Shown one piece after another: positions 6,895 through 6,901 of a stretch of DNA of 6,901 nt. Below the pieces are notes generated by a model. The model saw only the letters and a program-made list of their open reading frames with translations. It ran no database searches and was not told the DNA's origin. The DNA comes from Finegoldia magna (lineage in GTDB: Bacteria; Bacillota; Clostridia; Tissierellales; Peptoniphilaceae), in the NCBI RefSeq assembly GCF_018371055.1, contig NZ_JAGYZD010000079.1:1-6901 (forward strand), written 5' to 3'. The position numbers were made by a program, and so were the translations under genes. Numbering within the stretch: position 1 is the first letter of the stretch; each line of letters begins with the position of its first letter.

Positions 6895-6901
6895 CACCTC
6901 C
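6895..6901 (-). promoter_or_regulatory. Strong ribosome binding site at the window edge, upstream of the yybS-like gene
   Basis: The minus strand reads GGAGGTG at the extreme edge, 32 nt before the ATG at 6862, which is too far to serve that ATG directly. In frame with yybS, two ATT codons (6890-6892 and 6887-6889) sit at the distance where a start would be expected. It may therefore serve a rare ATT start. It could also be a chance match in the tail of an upstream gene. Confidence 0.45.

Overview
The window is a compact, AT-rich chromosomal segment in which all supported genes lie on the minus strand. They read from right to left as one tightly packed block. Low GC, strong AAGGAGG-type ribosome binding sites, a GdpP/YybS pair next to ribosomal protein L9 and the replicative helicase, and DnaD- and DnaI-type helicase-loading proteins all point to a Gram-positive Firmicute. 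The overall flavour resembles anaerobic cocci of the Peptoniphilaceae/Tissierellia (Finegoldia-like). That placement is recognition by eye and has not been tested by a search.

Layout in transcription order: a YybS/DUF2232 polytopic membrane protein (5993-6862, true start possibly further upstream at the window edge); GdpP, the membrane-anchored c-di-AMP phosphodiesterase (4018-6006); ribosomal protein bL9 (3591-4037); the replicative helicase DnaB (2220-3557); a RimJ/RimL-like GNAT acetyltransferase (1660-2223); a DnaD-domain protein (897-1655); and a DnaI/DnaC-family AAA+ helicase loader (1-894), whose C-terminal end is cut off by the window edge.

The genes overlap or nearly touch: yybS/gdpP overlap 14 nt, gdpP/rplI 20 nt and dnaB/GNAT 4 nt, with gaps of 4 nt (GNAT to DnaD-like) and 2 nt (DnaD-like to loader). 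The only real spacer is 33 nt between rplI and dnaB. I see no terminator hairpin in it. No stretch near 300 bases lacks a gene, and I found no RNA gene, mobile element, CRISPR array or long repeat. The likely picture is one operon. The left half encodes the replicative helicase and the two proteins expected to help load it. The right half encodes second-messenger turnover at the membrane and a ribosomal protein.

This is mostly a conserved housekeeping neighbourhood, and I found no clear new system. The points most worth checking are the acetyltransferase inserted by translational coupling between helicase and loader genes, the c-di-AMP/replication gene linkage, and the unclear start of the yybS-like gene. 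Two gene starts (bL9 and DnaD-like) were moved to internal ATGs because strong ribosome binding sites decide them.
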